Shown in pieces: positions 8,151-17,150 of a DNA stretch of 64,000 bases. Numbering within the stretch: the stretch's first letter is position 1; every line of letters begins with the position of its first letter. The stretch comes from Phenylobacterium sp. (lineage in GTDB: Bacteria; Pseudomonadota; Alphaproteobacteria; Caulobacterales; Caulobacteraceae), in contig NZ_SCTC01000083.1 in the NCBI RefSeq assembly GCF_004299445.1, positions 62,001 to 126,000 of the forward strand. Reading direction: 5' to 3'. The notes beneath the pieces are model-generated. The model ran no database searches. It was not told where the DNA came from and saw only the letters and a program-made list of their open reading frames with translations. Both the position numbers and the translations under genes were made by a program.

Positions 8151-11100
8151 CGATCCGCCACGGCCGCCGCGACGCGGCGAGTCATCGCCGGCAGCGGCCG
8201 TTCGCCATCCCCCACCAGGGTGAAGGGCGCCCAGAAGTAGGGGTGCGCGTAGTTCGGGTCGGCCTGCAGCGCCGCCTGCGACCGCTGCAGCCCTTCGGCC
8301 AGAGTGGGCGCGCCCGAGGCGAACAGGCCGGTCATCAGCTTGACCGACGCCTCTGAGTCCACCGACCAGTGGCTGACCACCAGCGCGCGTGAGCCGGCGT
8401 AGACCATCGCGCGCGTCAGTCCGCCCAGAGCCTCGCCGCCGCCGGTGAGGCCCGTGCGGTCCACGCCCGCGCCGCGCCCGCCCGTATCGCAGGCCGCCAG
8501 CACCACGAGGTCGGCGTCGATCTTCAGGTTGAGGATCTCGCTGGTGTCGAGCAGCGCGTCGGAGTCGCCGACGCCCAGCGAGGTGACCAGCGCCGGCTCG
8601 GGCACACAGGCGTCGGGCTGGGGCAGCAGACCGTGGGTCGCGAAGTAGAGCACCTGATAGTTCGCCAGGTCGCCCCGCGAACGCACGGCGTCGTCGCTGA
8701 ACTCCGCGCCGGTTACGACCGAGCCGGGCGTGCCCAGGCTCTGCCCCACCTCCCGCACCTCGGCCGCCGTCTCGGGCAGGGCCTCGATGCGCAGGAGCGC
8801 GTTTCGGGTCTCGCCGCACACCCGCTCCAGCACAGCGCTGCGCCGCAGGATCGAACGCGTCACCGACGTGAAAGCCCGCTCGTCGCCCCGCGGCAGGGCC
8901 GGGTCGCCGAAGCCCAGGTAGGGCTGCTTGGCGGCCGACGGCGCGAACGCCCGCGACTGCAGGAAGCTGGCGCCCGAGACCACCAGCGACGAGCGCACGC
9001 GCTTGCCCAGCCAGGCCGTCTTCACATAGTCCGGATCGCCCTTGGCGTCGGCCCTTACCGGCGTGGTGTCCGTCACGAACAGCGCCACCGGCAGCGAGAC
9101 CAGGGGCCCGTCCGCCGCGTAGATCAGGTGGCGGGCGCCCAGCACCTCGGCCTTCACCGGACCGAACAGCCTGTCGAACAGCGCCGCCGAGCCGGCGACG
9201 TCGAACGGGACCAGCGATTCCGTCGGCTCCAGGGGCTGGCGCAGGCGGGTCACCGCGCCCTGTACCTCGCCGCGTCCCATGGCGACGGCATAGGGCTTCA
9301 CCGCCTTGCTGGTCAGCAGCACGCCATAGGTCTTGCCGCCCAGCGGGAGCAGCCGGAGGTAAGCCTCATCGGGCTTCAGCGCCTTCTGAATATCGGCCGC
9401 CGAAGCCCCAGGCGCGACGAGCTGATTGTAGCGCGGGTTGGCCGCCAGCATCTGCGCTTCCAGGCCGTCGGCCTCGGCCTGCGCCGCCTTCAGCGCAGCG
9501 TCCATCTGGTCGCGCACGGCGTCGGAATAGCTGTTCTCGGCCTGCAGCGCGGCGATCTGGCTCTCAGTGGCGCGCACGCGGCGGCGCGCGTCCTCGAAGG
9601 CGCGCGACAGCCCGGCGATCTGGCCGTCTCCCGCCGCCACCCGCGCCGCCAGACGGTTCACGGTTTCAGCCGTGGCGCTGGAGACCACCGTCTCGGCGGC
9701 GTCGAAGTAGAGGGCGCCATACTCGGTCGATCTCGCCGGGTCCTCGCCGATCCGCTTCAGCAGGAGATCGAAGTAGGGCTGCGCCGCATCGGCCGAGGCG
9801 CCGAGGCCGCCGCGCTGGGCGCGGAAGATCTGCATGGCGCGGCCGAAGGTGGCCAGCGCGTCCACATCGCGCCCCGCCGCCACCTGGGCGCGGCCCAGGT
9901 CGAGCAGCAGCGCGCCCTCGCCCGAGCTGCCCGTGTGGCGGGTGCGCAGGATGCTGATCGCACGGTCGTAGCCGGTCACGGCCTGCCCCGCCCGGCCTTC
10001 ACGCAGGTCCAGGCCCGCGAGATCGGCCTCGACCCGCGACTGCAACCACGCGGTCAGGCGGCCCAGGGCCACGCTGCGAGCCAGGATGTCCCGCGCCTGT
10101 CCCAGCGAGGCCCGCGCCTGGGCGGTCTCGCCCCGCGCCGCCTGCGACGTGCTGATGACCTGCCAGGCCTGGGCGTCCTGGATCGCCAGTTGCTCGGCGA
10201 CCGTCACCCTGGACGGTTCGATCTGGCTCTGCGCCACCGAGGGCGCGTTGAGCTTGCGCGCCGTGCCCGGATCAATGACCACCGCCCCGGTCGCCCGAGT
10301 TGCTCCGCCCCCGCTGGCGGCGGCCGCGACCGGCGAGGCGCTGGCGCGCAGTTGCAGGGCGCTGCGGGCCGCCGTGATCGCTTCGGCGAACCGGCCGCGA
10401 TTGCGCAGGTGCAGCGCCCGGTAGTTCAGGCTGCGGGCCTGCGTCAGGGCGTCGTCAGGCGCGATGAGGCTCTCGGCTTCGGCGAAGTACGCCTCGGCCT
10501 CGTCGAACCGGCCGTTGTTCGAGATGTTCATGGCCAGGTTGAGCAGCGCATCCGCCCGCTGTGCGGGCGGCGCATTGCGCGCCTCGCCCTCGTTCACCAG
10601 GGCGCGGAAGACGGTCTCGGCCTCGTCGAACCGCCACTCGTTGTTCTGAACGTAGCCCCGCGCGCGCAGCCGCTCCGGGTCGGCCGCCGCAGCAGCATCC
10701 GCCGCCGCCAGTCCGCCCAGGTTGGGGAAGTCGGCCGCAATCTCGGCCTGCGCCGCCGAGGTGCGAACCTCGGTCGACGCCGGCGCCTTGGCCAGCCCCA
10801 ACGCGACCTTCAGACCCGTCTCCACCACGTCCGACAGCGGCGCGAGCCCCTCGGCCACCGTGACGACGCCGCCCTTTTCGGACGAGAACACCACATAGGG
10901 CGCGCCCTGCGCCCCGCCCATCCGGCAGGTGGCGAGCGTCGCCGGCAGGCCGCCGGGCGCGGCTTCGGGCGCCCCGCATTCCGCTCGCGTCCGCAGCGCC
11001 GCCGCCCAGGCCGCCTTCTGCCCGGCCGGCAACTGATAGATGCGGCCCAGCGCCGACGAATAGCCCCGGCAACGGACCCGCCAGGCCTTGGCGTCGGCCC

Positions 11101-11269
11101 CCTGCCCTAGCGCGTCCTGATAGTCGCGGACGGCCTCGCAGACGGCCCCGCTGGCGCCGCTCTGGCCCAGGGGGAACAGCTCGGGAAGCGGGGCGGCCGC
11201 AGCGGCTCCCGCGGTCATCACGCCGGTCAGGCCGGCGAGAAGCGCCACGCGCATGGTCATCGCCTTCAT
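8147..11269 (-). CDS. Exported TPR-CHAT (caspase-like) protein of a two-partner secretion operon
   Basis: A 1040-residue protein. A signal peptide (MKAMTMRVALLAGLTGVMTA, to ~27) is followed by a helical/TPR region (~190-500: RADALLNLAMNISNNGRFDE, AQARSLNYRALHLRNRGRFA), a short coiled coil (~560-610) and a C-terminal CHAT domain (~700-1030). The predicted catalytic dyad is intact: His879 in YFATHGLL and Cys927 in VVLAACDTGG. CHAT domains are clan CD caspase-like folds and some cleave specific partners. The gene overlaps the upstream tpsA-like gene by 4 nt (ATGA), implying translational coupling. A role in processing or display of the secreted haemagglutinin-type protein is inference. Confidence 0.9.
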   Translation of the reverse strand: MKAMTMRVALLAGLTGVMTAGAAAAAPLPELFPLGQSGASGAVCEAVRDYQDALGQGADAKAWRVRCRGYSSALGRIYQLPAGQKAAWAAALRTRAECGAPEAAPGGLPATLATCRMGGAQGAPYVVFSSEKGGVVTVAEGLAPLSDVVETGLKVALGLAKAPASTEVRTSAAQAEIAADFPNLGGLAAADAAAAADPERLRARGYVQNNEWRFDEAETVFRALVNEGEARNAPPAQRADALLNLAMNISNNGRFDEAEAYFAEAESLIAPDDALTQARSLNYRALHLRNRGRFAEAITAARSALQLRASASPVAAAASGGGATRATGAVVIDPGTARKLNAPSVAQSQIEPSRVTVAEQLAIQDAQAWQVISTSQAARGETAQARASLGQARDILARSVALGRLTAWLQSRVEADLAGLDLREGRAGQAVTGYDRAISILRTRHTGSSGEGALLLDLGRAQVAAGRDVDALATFGRAMQIFRAQRGGLGASADAAQPYFDLLLKRIGEDPARSTEYGALYFDAAETVVSSATAETVNRLAARVAAGDGQIAGLSRAFEDARRRVRATESQIAALQAENSYSDAVRDQMDAALKAAQAEADGLEAQMLAANPRYNQLVAPGASAADIQKALKPDEAYLRLLPLGGKTYGVLLTSKAVKPYAVAMGRGEVQGAVTRLRQPLEPTESLVPFDVAGSAALFDRLFGPVKAEVLGARHLIYAADGPLVSLPVALFVTDTTPVRADAKGDPDYVKTAWLGKRVRSSLVVSGASFLQSRAFAPSAAKQPYLGFGDPALPRGDERAFTSVTRSILRRSAVLERVCGETRNALLRIEALPETAAEVREVGQSLGTPGSVVTGAEFSDDAVRSRGDLANYQVLYFATHGLLPQPDACVPEPALVTSLGVGDSDALLDTSEILNLKIDADLVVLAACDTGGRGAGVDRTGLTGGGEALGGLTRAMVYAGSRALVVSHWSVDSEASVKLMTGLFASGAPTLAEGLQRSQAALQADPNYAHPYFWAPFTLVGDGERPLPAMTRRVAAAVADR

Positions 11270-13944
11270 TGTGGGTCTTTCCGCCAGATCTCTTCGTTGC
11301 CCGCGCCCGTGGTCACGGCCTCGGCCTCACGCTCATCGTCGTCGACAGGCGGCGGCGGGGTCAGCACCGGCGGGTCGATGGCCGCCCGGGGCGCGGCGGG
11401 CCGGAACTGCTGGATGCGGAACTGACTGGACGGGGTGGAGAGGGCGCATCCGATCCCCAGGAGGCAGCCGTTGATGCGGATCTGTCCCTGGCTGGTGTCG
11501 CCTTCCAGCCGTGCGATGCGGCTGGAGAACGCCCCGGCCGCGCCGATCGCCAGCACGCCGTCGCCCGAGTCGAACGCCCCGAACAGGTCTGCCACCTGGG
11601 CCCGTCCGATGGTCAGGATCGGCGCGTTGGCCTGGACGCCGGCGCCGGTCAGGTACAGTCCGCCCTCGAAGCCGAAGACGCCGGTGTTCTGCTGCACGAT
11701 CCGGTCGTTGGCGGTAAGCGTCACGCTGCCCGCCACAAGGAACAGCTTGCCGATCTCATCCCCCTGCGCCGCCACGCCCAGCGGGACGCCCCGGCCGATG
11801 TCGATCTGCGCGGGCGGAAGGTCGCCGATAAGGTCGAGGAACCGCTGCGATCCCATGAGGATGTCATTGGTCGCGTGCAGGGCGACACTCTCGAACGCCC
11901 TTACGTTGGTGAAGCCCGCCAGGGGATCGCCTTGGGCCGTCCCGAGCCCGCCAAGGATCGAGATCTTCCGTGGCGTCCACAGGGAGTCCGCGGCCGGATC
12001 GCCGATCCTGAGCGAACCGTTCGGGCCGACGACCTCGATCCGGCCACGGACAAGCACCTCCTGCCCGTTACGGGCGTAGACATTCAGCCGGGGGACGCGC
12101 GTCGGGTCGAGCGTGAGGTCGTCCACGAAGAAGGTCCCATACGTCGGGATCGGCACATTGACCGTGGGAGCCTGCAGCCCGGCGTAGAGGTTGAGCGAGT
12201 TCGTGACCCGGATGCGCTGGAACTCATTGTTGTTCAGGCCCAGCACATCCGAGCCGCCCAGGATGAAGCGGCCGGACACGCCTTCGATGGTCAGGTTGGT
12301 CGCCGTGAAGCTGTTGAGCAGGTCCATCGACACCACCCGCAGCGTGGCGTCGCCACTGATCGCGACGTTGCCGATACGGGCGGACACGGCGTTGAGCGAC
12401 AGGGTCGGGCTGGTGATCGTGGCGATGTCGGCGGGCCCGGCCGTCCCAATCGACGTCGAGGTGCGGCCGATCAGCGAACTCGCGGTGATGCCCCCGGCGG
12501 AACGCAGGTCGAGGTCGACGCCGTTGACGGTGTTCAGCGTGATAAACTGGTTGGAGCTGACCCGGGTGTAGCCGTTGGTGTTCAGCGTGCCGATGGCGAC
12601 GTTGCCGTTGCTGAAGACCTGCGACTGGTTGGCCGCGGTGATCGACCCGATGTTGACCGTCTGGGCGTTGAACACGAAGAAGTCCCGCCCGACGTTGGCG
12701 GAGGTGACGGTCAGCATGTGTTGCGACGTCGTCCGTCCAGTTTGGGCCGCGCCTCGCTGGATGTTGATGTCGGTGTTGGATGTCATCGCGCCGATGTTCA
12801 CGGTCCCGGCGGTGTCGATGAAGGTGTTGCGAGCCAGGATGCCCCGGTCACCCGAACTGGTGCCGCCGGGGATGTTGATGTCATTCGCGGCGATCAGCAG
12901 GCCCTGGCCGGCGCGGATGCGCGTCGCGGAAAGATTGCCGATGCTGCCCGTGCCCGTCAGGTAGACGTTCACGTTCCCGCCGGCGTTGATCTCGCCGATG
13001 CTGACCGATGCGGTGGTGACGCCTGCCACCTGCGAGGTCTCGGCGTTCACCTGCCCCAGCAGGATATTGCGGCCGGTCGAGATCGTGACCTGGCCATAAT
13101 TGTTCACCGACGACTGCCCCACCAACAGGCCGGGGGCGTTGATCAGCTGACTGGTCAGCGCCGCGCGGCTCATGGCCAGCAGGTACACGTTCGCGCCCGT
13201 CGTCTGGCCCGCCAGGTTCAGCGCTTCGGTCTGCGCCGTGCCGGCCGCGGCGTTCGGCACCAGGAAGGTGAAGAAGGCCAGGTCGTTGTTGCCGATCGGG
13301 ATGAACTGGATCTCGTAGCTGTCGACGCCGCCATAGGCTGCGGTGCCCAGGTCGCCCGCATTCACCACCGCGCCTGCGCCACTGGTCACCCTGGGGGCCA
13401 CGAAGGCCAAATGGCCCACCGCGTTGAACTGGGCGCCGCCGGCGATCGTGACGTGGCCCCCGTTGCCCGACCCCGTGAAGGGGAGATTCAGGTTGCCGAC
13501 AGTCAGGAACGAGCCCTGATTCACGGCCGCACTGGTCGCCAGAAGCCCCCCCACGTCGACACGTGTGTTCGCGCCGAACGCGATGCCAGCGGGCGAGTAG
13601 ATCCAGATGTTGCCGCCCACGGCCCCGCCTGTGCGAGCCGTCAGCGCGCCATCGATGGTGACCGGACCCGTCGTTCGATTGAGGGCGATCTGGTTGCGCT
13701 GGTCGAAGGCAAAGGTGACGTTTTCGCCCGCGCCAATGTTGAAACTGCCCCAGTCGATGATCGTGCGCGTGGCGTTGATGTCGACGGTCAGGGTGTTGCC
13801 GCCGCCCGAGATCACGGGGGCCGTACCTCCGGCGACAATCGGACTGCCCGGTCCGCTCGGCAGCGCCTGTGCGGACTGCGCGCTTAGCAGAACCAGCGTC
13901 GCGCCGGCGGCGAGGCGGATTCGGAGCGAGGTGTTCAGGCGCAT
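11266..13944 (-). CDS. TpsA: filamentous-haemagglutinin N-terminal (TPS) domain exoprotein
   Basis: An 892-residue exoprotein. A signal peptide (~1-27, ending AQSAQA) is followed by a TPS secretion domain (~28-200) with TIIDWGSFNIGAGENVTF, QIALNRTTGP and NIWIYSPAGIAFGANTRVDV; the usual NPNG motif reads SPAG. The rest is Asn/Thr/Val-rich right-handed beta-helix (NVNVYLTGTGSIGNLSATRI) with a proline-rich acidic tail (DPPVLTPPPPVDDDEREAEA). It is small for a TpsA and lacks autotransporter or toxin domains. The start at 13944 gives a proper signal peptide; an upstream in-frame extension has no such sequence. It lies 11 nt after tpsB. Confidence 0.92.
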   Translation of the reverse strand: MRLNTSLRIRLAAGATLVLLSAQSAQALPSGPGSPIVAGGTAPVISGGGNTLTVDINATRTIIDWGSFNIGAGENVTFAFDQRNQIALNRTTGPVTIDGALTARTGGAVGGNIWIYSPAGIAFGANTRVDVGGLLATSAAVNQGSFLTVGNLNLPFTGSGNGGHVTIAGGAQFNAVGHLAFVAPRVTSGAGAVVNAGDLGTAAYGGVDSYEIQFIPIGNNDLAFFTFLVPNAAAGTAQTEALNLAGQTTGANVYLLAMSRAALTSQLINAPGLLVGQSSVNNYGQVTISTGRNILLGQVNAETSQVAGVTTASVSIGEINAGGNVNVYLTGTGSIGNLSATRIRAGQGLLIAANDINIPGGTSSGDRGILARNTFIDTAGTVNIGAMTSNTDINIQRGAAQTGRTTSQHMLTVTSANVGRDFFVFNAQTVNIGSITAANQSQVFSNGNVAIGTLNTNGYTRVSSNQFITLNTVNGVDLDLRSAGGITASSLIGRTSTSIGTAGPADIATITSPTLSLNAVSARIGNVAISGDATLRVVSMDLLNSFTATNLTIEGVSGRFILGGSDVLGLNNNEFQRIRVTNSLNLYAGLQAPTVNVPIPTYGTFFVDDLTLDPTRVPRLNVYARNGQEVLVRGRIEVVGPNGSLRIGDPAADSLWTPRKISILGGLGTAQGDPLAGFTNVRAFESVALHATNDILMGSQRFLDLIGDLPPAQIDIGRGVPLGVAAQGDEIGKLFLVAGSVTLTANDRIVQQNTGVFGFEGGLYLTGAGVQANAPILTIGRAQVADLFGAFDSGDGVLAIGAAGAFSSRIARLEGDTSQGQIRINGCLLGIGCALSTPSSQFRIQQFRPAAPRAAIDPPVLTPPPPVDDDEREAEAVTTGAGNEEIWRKDPQ

Positions 13945-13955
13945 GACGGCCACCT

Positions 13956-15638
13956 TCAGAAGAAGCGGGCGGTGAAGTTGACCAGCAGCCGGCCCGGCGG
14001 CTTGCTGCGGTCGAAGGCGCGCTTGTCCAGCGGGCGCGCATAGCTCACGTCCAGGACCCAGCGCTCGCGCACCGGAATCTGGAAGCCCACGCCGACGGAT
14101 TTGACGGTCTGGTTGAAGCCGCCGCGATCCTGGTCGCTGGTGTGGGCGATGTCGAAGAATCCGTAGGGGCTGAACGTCCACTTCGGCGAGGGCTGGAACG
14201 GACCGGCGCGCAGCTCGAAGCTGGCCGCGATCGCCTTGTCGCCCGAGATATAGCCCGGATCATACCCGCGCCCCACGGTGAGCGAGCCCACCGAGAATTC
14301 CTCATACGACGTCAGGGGCTGGTTGGCGTACTGCCCGCTCACCTCGACGTAGGCCTGCAGCTTGGGCGTGATCACCGCCTGGGCCGAGGCTTCCGCCAGA
14401 AGCGTCCAGGCGTTGGTCTTGGCGCCCGCGCGCGACAGCAGCCGGTCGCCCTCGTCCGTCGCGCCGAAGCCCTCGATCCCGCGCCGCACGCCGACATTGC
14501 CGCGCAGTACGATCGGCCGATAGCCGAAGTAGGTGGTCTGGTCGGCGTCGACACGGGCGTAGAACACCCGCAGGTCGTCGTTGATCAGCTTGCCGCCGCC
14601 CGACAGGCGCGTGTCCTGGTCGATGTACTCGAAGCCCGCCGCGGCCCAGACGTTCTCACGCCGCTTGCGGACCAGCGGATAGGCCGCCTCCACATTGCCC
14701 ACGACGCTGACGCTTTTCAGGCCCAGGCCGCTCAAGGCGCCGCCCGGCCGGCTCTCGCCATAGGCCAGCCCGCCGCGCACCACCCAGCCATCGCCGCCCA
14801 GCCGCGCCTCGGACAGCGCCTGGGCCACCCACTGCTCGTTGTGGAAGACGGTGCGGTAGCCGACCAGCGTCAGGCGTTCCCCGTAACGGGTCCGCGCATT
14901 CAGGTCGTAGCGCCCCAGGGCGCCCCAGCGGCCCGTCGCCTTGCCCTGCAGGTTCTGGACGTTGACGATCAGCTCCTCCTCGTCGCGCTCGACATTGAGG
15001 TCGAGATCGACGGCGCCCCGGCCGCCCGAGCTCGAGGGCCGCACCGAGGCCCGCACCTTCAGGCCGGGCACGTCCGAGGCCAGCAAGATGAAGCGCTGCA
15101 CGCGCTCGATATCGAACGGCGTCATGCCACGCAGCTTGGCGGCGTACTTCTCGAGCGCCGGCGCGGCCGGCCCGGCGTCGCCGCGCAGGCTCACATTGAC
15201 GATCCGGGCCTCGATGACCTCCAGGGTCACCGCCCCGCCGTCGATCGTCTGGGCCGGGATCTCCACCCGCGCCAGAATTCCGCGCGCGAAAAGGGCGTCG
15301 GCGACCGCGTCCCTGATCCGGCACAGGTCGGACGCATCCCCGCCCGGCTTGTTGAGAAAGGCCGTATAGGCCGGACGAAGCTCGTCGGCGGATACCGACT
15401 CCAGCCCGTTCAACGTGACCGAGGTCACGGTCAGCGCAGCCGGGTTCTCGGCCAGCGGACATGGCCCCGCATCCGGGTTGGAGAACAGGTCGGCCTGCGG
15501 CGCCGGAAGGCGCTCGCTTCTGGCGGCCGGGTTCAGCTCCTGCCGGCTCGGCGCAACGGCCTGAGCATGCAGAAGACTTGGCGTGGCGGCGACAGCAAGC
15601 GTCGCCGCAGCGCCCAAACGCGCTACGGTAACCCCCAT
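13956..15638 (-). CDS. TpsB: ShlB/FhaC/HecB-type outer-membrane transporter
   Basis: A 560-residue Omp85-superfamily translocator. It has a signal peptide (~1-26, ending LLHAQA), a POTRA domain (~80-150: VTSVTLNGLESVSADEL, then IRDAVADALFARGILARVEI), a second POTRA-like segment (VIEARIVNVSLRGD) and a 16-strand barrel (~225-560) ending in VNFTARFF with a terminal Phe for BAM insertion. It exports the adjacent TpsA across the outer membrane by recognising its TPS domain. First gene of the three-gene operon; ATG at 15638 with AAAGGA seven bases upstream. Confidence 0.94.
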   Translation of the reverse strand: MGVTVARLGAAATLAVAATPSLLHAQAVAPSRQELNPAARSERLPAPQADLFSNPDAGPCPLAENPAALTVTSVTLNGLESVSADELRPAYTAFLNKPGGDASDLCRIRDAVADALFARGILARVEIPAQTIDGGAVTLEVIEARIVNVSLRGDAGPAAPALEKYAAKLRGMTPFDIERVQRFILLASDVPGLKVRASVRPSSSGGRGAVDLDLNVERDEEELIVNVQNLQGKATGRWGALGRYDLNARTRYGERLTLVGYRTVFHNEQWVAQALSEARLGGDGWVVRGGLAYGESRPGGALSGLGLKSVSVVGNVEAAYPLVRKRRENVWAAAGFEYIDQDTRLSGGGKLINDDLRVFYARVDADQTTYFGYRPIVLRGNVGVRRGIEGFGATDEGDRLLSRAGAKTNAWTLLAEASAQAVITPKLQAYVEVSGQYANQPLTSYEEFSVGSLTVGRGYDPGYISGDKAIAASFELRAGPFQPSPKWTFSPYGFFDIAHTSDQDRGGFNQTVKSVGVGFQIPVRERWVLDVSYARPLDKRAFDRSKPPGRLLVNFTARFF

Positions 15639-15639
15639 A

Positions 15640-15655
15640 CCCCAATCCTTTGGGG
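15640..15655 (-). promoter_or_regulatory. Stem-loop displaying the tpsB ribosome binding site
   Basis: On the minus strand CCCCAA-AGGA-TTGGGG forms a 6-bp stem with the Shine-Dalgarno core AGGA as its tetraloop, ending just before the ATG. Such placement can tune translation of the whole operon; the stem is short, so this is suggestive only. Confidence 0.3.
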
Positions 15656-15788
15656 CGCCCCGTGCCGACGCCTTCGGCCCGCGAACGGACCAATGCGACG
15701 AGGCTCGCCGCGCAAGCGGCTCCCCCCGACGTGCTAGAGTTCACACCGATGCGCGAGCTTCGCAATGGTAAATCGTCGGTATCTTTTC

Positions 15789-15813
15789 GGAACGGGCTGG
15801 CGCCCCAAGGGTT
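15789..15813 (+). promoter_or_regulatory. Possible EcfG (general stress sigma) promoter of sodB
   Basis: GGAAC (15789-15793), a 16-bp spacer and GGTT (15810-15813) match the EcfG consensus GGAAC-N16/17-cGTT except for one -10 base. The start codon lies ~40 bp downstream. This would place superoxide dismutase under general stress control, which is plausible for this group. Confidence 0.35.
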
Positions 15814-15851
15814 GGGACAGCCGACACCCATACCGCTTCGCGAGGCCCCAG

Positions 15852-16520
15852 ATGTACGTCCTTCCCGCCCTCCCCTACTCCGAAGACGCGCTCGCGCCGT
15901 TCGTGTCGGCGGACACGCTGCGCACCCATCATGGCAAGCACCACAAGACGTACGTCGAGAAGACGAATGATCTTGCGGCCAAGGCGGAGCTGGCGGGCCG
16001 ATCCCTCGAGGATCTGGTGCGCGAGGCCCATCGAAAGGGCGACAAGGGACTGTTCAACAACGCCGCCCAGGCCTGGAACCACGCGTTCTTCTGGCGCTCC
16101 ATGCGCCCGCCGGGCGGCGCCGGCCCCGACGAACAGCTCACCCGCGCCATCTCGGAATCGTTCGACGACCTCGAGGCCCTGAAGGCCGCCTTCTTGGAAG
16201 AAGGCGTCGGCCATTTCGCCTCGGGATGGGTCTGGATCGTCATGGCCTCGGGCGGCCTGAAGGTGGTCTCCACCCACGACGCCGACGACACCCTGGTCCG
16301 CGACGGCCTGTTCCCGCTGCTGGTCTGCGACCTCTGGGAGCACGCCTACTACCTGGACTACAAGAACGACCGGAAAGCGTTCCTTGAGCGCTGGTTCGAC
16401 AACCTCGCCAACTGGGACTTCGCCGCCGCGCAGCTGGCCGCGTCCGCGGGCCAAGGCGAAGGCTTCCGCTATCCGGCGGGGGCGGCGGACAAGCCGGAGG
16501 CAGCGCGACGCTCGGCCTGA
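15852..16520 (+). CDS. sodB: Superoxide dismutase, iron type
   Basis: A 222-residue Fe/Mn superoxide dismutase, cytosolic, converting superoxide to oxygen and hydrogen peroxide. Metal ligands are His in LRTHHGKHHKTYV, His in WNHAFFW, and Asp and His in VCDLWEHAYYLDY. The Gln in FNNAAQAWNH marks the iron-type active site. The start at 15852 (MYVLPALPYSED) matches the family N-terminus; the in-frame upstream ATG would add an unrelated extension. An Ala/Gly-rich tail of ~25 residues follows the core. It is convergent with the gene at 16596, with a hairpin between them. Confidence 0.95.
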   Translation: MYVLPALPYSEDALAPFVSADTLRTHHGKHHKTYVEKTNDLAAKAELAGRSLEDLVREAHRKGDKGLFNNAAQAWNHAFFWRSMRPPGGAGPDEQLTRAISESFDDLEALKAAFLEEGVGHFASGWVWIVMASGGLKVVSTHDADDTLVRDGLFPLLVCDLWEHAYYLDYKNDRKAFLERWFDNLANWDFAAAQLAASAGQGEGFRYPAGAADKPEAARRSA

Positions 16521-16532
16521 GCTTCGTGTCAC

Positions 16533-16563
16533 CGTCATCCTGCGGCCCGTTCGCGGGATGACG
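16533..16563. terminator. Inverted repeat between convergent genes
   Basis: CGTCATCCTGCG (16533-16544) pairs with CGCGGGATGACG (16552-16563) with one T-G wobble, making a 12-bp stem with a 7-nt loop. There is no T-tract, so it is a possible bidirectional termination or mRNA-stabilising hairpin. GTCATCC/GGATGAC hairpins are frequent intergenic palindromes in alphaproteobacteria. Confidence 0.45.
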
Positions 16564-16595
16564 ACAGCTATTGCCGACGAACCGCCAATCGGGCC

Positions 16596-17150
16596 CTACC
16601 CGCCCCGGTAGAAGACCCGGTCCGTCCACTTCTGCGAGAAGCGGCCGTTCTTGTGGCACGATCGCTCGCGCGCGCTGCAGCGCACACCGTCGGCAGGGCT
16701 CCAGACGTCGTCTTGGCGCCAGTCGTCCCGTTCGCGATCCTTGTCCTTGGAGCTGGCGACGATGGCGCCCAGGACGATCGCGCCCAGGATCAGACCTGCG
16801 ACGGCCGCGCCATTGTTCTTGCCGTCCTTGTGGCTCACATCCTCGACCCGCAGATCGTAGGTCCGCTCGCTGCGGTAGTTGTACGTGCAGCTGAACCCGA
16901 ACCGCGCCTCGCCGCCGTTGCGGTCCTCGAACTCGCCGCGGCCGGTCACCACCACCTCACTGCGTCCCGCGTCGCGGCTGCTTGAGTCGATGATGCGGAC
17001 GCCCCGGGCCTGCGGATAGCGGTCCTGGACTTCGTACCGGATCGCCGTGCCGCAGGCGCGGGCCGGGTCGCGGTCCTGCGCAGTCACAACGGTCGGCATG
17101 AACGTCGGCGCGAGGATCGCGCCCATGGCCAGGAAACTCGCAACTCGCAT
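16596..17150 (-). CDS. Secreted protein of unknown function with a glycine-rich membrane segment
   Basis: A 184-residue protein not assigned to a characterised family. The signal peptide (MRVASFLAMGAILAPTFMPT) ends near VTAQD. The middle contains CGTAIRYEVQDRYPQARGVR and GFSCTYNYRSERTYDLRV, resembling small secreted domains with a conserved Cys pair. A hydrophobic AAVAGLILGAIVLGAIVASS segment (~115-135) is followed by a charged Cys-containing tail (CSARERSCHKNGRFSQKW). The start at 17150 is chosen because it begins the signal peptide. It stands alone, divergent from purU. Confidence 0.7.
   Translation of the reverse strand: MRVASFLAMGAILAPTFMPTVVTAQDRDPARACGTAIRYEVQDRYPQARGVRIIDSSSRDAGRSEVVVTGRGEFEDRNGGEARFGFSCTYNYRSERTYDLRVEDVSHKDGKNNGAAVAGLILGAIVLGAIVASSKDKDRERDDWRQDDVWSPADGVRCSARERSCHKNGRFSQKWTDRVFYRGG

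Noticed and set aside
8633..11110. 825-codon frame antisense to the CHAT gene
   Set aside because: Low-complexity Arg/Gly/Leu composition and no start-site signal; the opposite strand encodes conserved CHAT motifs.
11269..13887. 872-codon frame antisense to tpsA
   Set aside because: Asp/Arg/Gly/Val-rich composition artefact of GC-rich sequence; no family match.
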